Source of the DNA: Candidatus Cardinium hertigii
Lineage (GTDB): Bacteria; Bacteroidota; Bacteroidia; Cytophagales; Amoebophilaceae
Direction of reading: 5' to 3'
Length of the DNA stretch: 64,000 nucleotides
Assembly (NCBI RefSeq): GCF_003176915.1
Contig: NZ_CP029619.1
Span: 1 to 64,000, forward strand
The notes beneath the pieces were generated by a model. It saw only the letters and a list, made by a program, of their open reading frames with translations. It was not told the origin of the DNA and did no database searches. The position numbers and the translations under genes were made by a program. Position 1 is the stretch's first letter. Each line of letters begins with the position of its first letter. Of this stretch, positions 63,785 through 64,000 are shown piece after piece.

Positions 63785-64000
63785 AGAGGAATTAAAGAAA
63801 AATTTTGAGAAAGGAGCTATTCCTACGCAGAATGATTTTGAGGATTTAATAGATTCCATGTTCCATAAGCAGGATGATGGGCTTGTCTCACCGGATAACG
63901 GTTTAAGCCTATCTCCCAAAGGGGATTCTTCTAAGCTCATAACATTTTTCAATAGTTTAAATGATTTTAAGCCTACTTGGAGTATCGAGCCTTATCCAAA
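63768..64000 (+). CDS. Partial CIS-locus protein following the baseplate gene
   Basis: The frame opens at ATG 63768 and runs off the window with MAITNREELKKNFEKGAIPT, then QNDFEDLIDSMFHKQDDGL. The opening (AITNRxxLKxxFExGxxPTQxxFxDLIDS) is common to the protein encoded just after the baseplate J gene in Bacteroidota contractile injection loci, probably a fibre-like or baseplate-associated component. It overlaps the preceding stop by 17 bases, so the two are coupled. Only the first 77 codons are visible. Confidence 0.7.
   Translation, partial: MAITNREELKKNFEKGAIPTQNDFEDLIDSMFHKQDDGLVSPDNGLSLSPKGDSSKLITFFNSLNDFKPTWSIEPYP

Noticed and set aside
1-64000. CRISPR arrays, rRNA operons, tmRNA, intact insertion sequences
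   Set aside because: I looked for regularly spaced direct repeats, rRNA sequence blocks, a tmRNA tag frame and complete transposase genes with terminal repeats, and saw none in this window.

Overview
The window looks like the dnaA-proximal part of a small, AT-rich, host-dependent Bacteroidota genome of the Amoebophilaceae type. A Cardinium-like symbiont is the best guess, with Amoebophilus second. This rests on the Bacteroidota gene order tRNA-Tyr/Gly/Thr-tuf-tRNA-Trp-secE-nusG-rplKAJL-rpoBC, the many pseudogenes and insertion-sequence remnants, the eukaryote-directed proteins, and an Afp-type contractile injection system baseplate gene at the right edge. Position 1 is the first base of dnaA, so the sequence was probably linearised there. 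The organism assignment is inference.

Layout. 1-1380 is dnaA. 1381-6880 is an accessory locus of three full paralogous secreted low-complexity proteins and one decayed copy; each full copy carries a duplicated leader and a hairpin-bearing trailer. 6955-11923 holds a C4-dicarboxylate carrier, an AddA/RecB-like helicase without its nuclease domain, and a broken HAD phosphatase. 12116-22878 is a repeat-driven region on the minus strand: one truncated and two full copies of a very large symporter/sensor protein, a decayed copy, a broken GNAT gene and IS5-type remnants. 22879-38471 is conserved housekeeping: a glycogen-synthase-like gene, five tRNAs, tuf and the ribosomal protein/RNA polymerase operon. 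38554-52635 holds mlaF/mlaE, a MATE exporter, a SopB/IpgD-like phosphatase, uvrB, an MscS channel, uvrA, two envelope proteins and two tandem lspA genes. 52740-59210 brings back the symporter/sensor family (a decayed piece, a third full copy and a more diverged fragment), an Rpn-type nuclease and an outer membrane protein. 59239-64000 begins the contractile injection system locus.

How the genes relate. The most unusual item is the roughly 1,180-residue protein present three times in full. By eye it reads as a sodium:solute symporter, a further multi-helix membrane block, a histidine-kinase-like region whose ATP boxes are lost, and a RelA/SpoT-type HD domain in which nearly all metal ligands are replaced. 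The symporter halves differ between copies while the output halves are almost identical, which suggests swapping of an input module onto a constant output by gene conversion. The secreted paralogs, the SopB-like enzyme and the injection system baseplate together suggest investment in manipulating a eukaryotic host cell.
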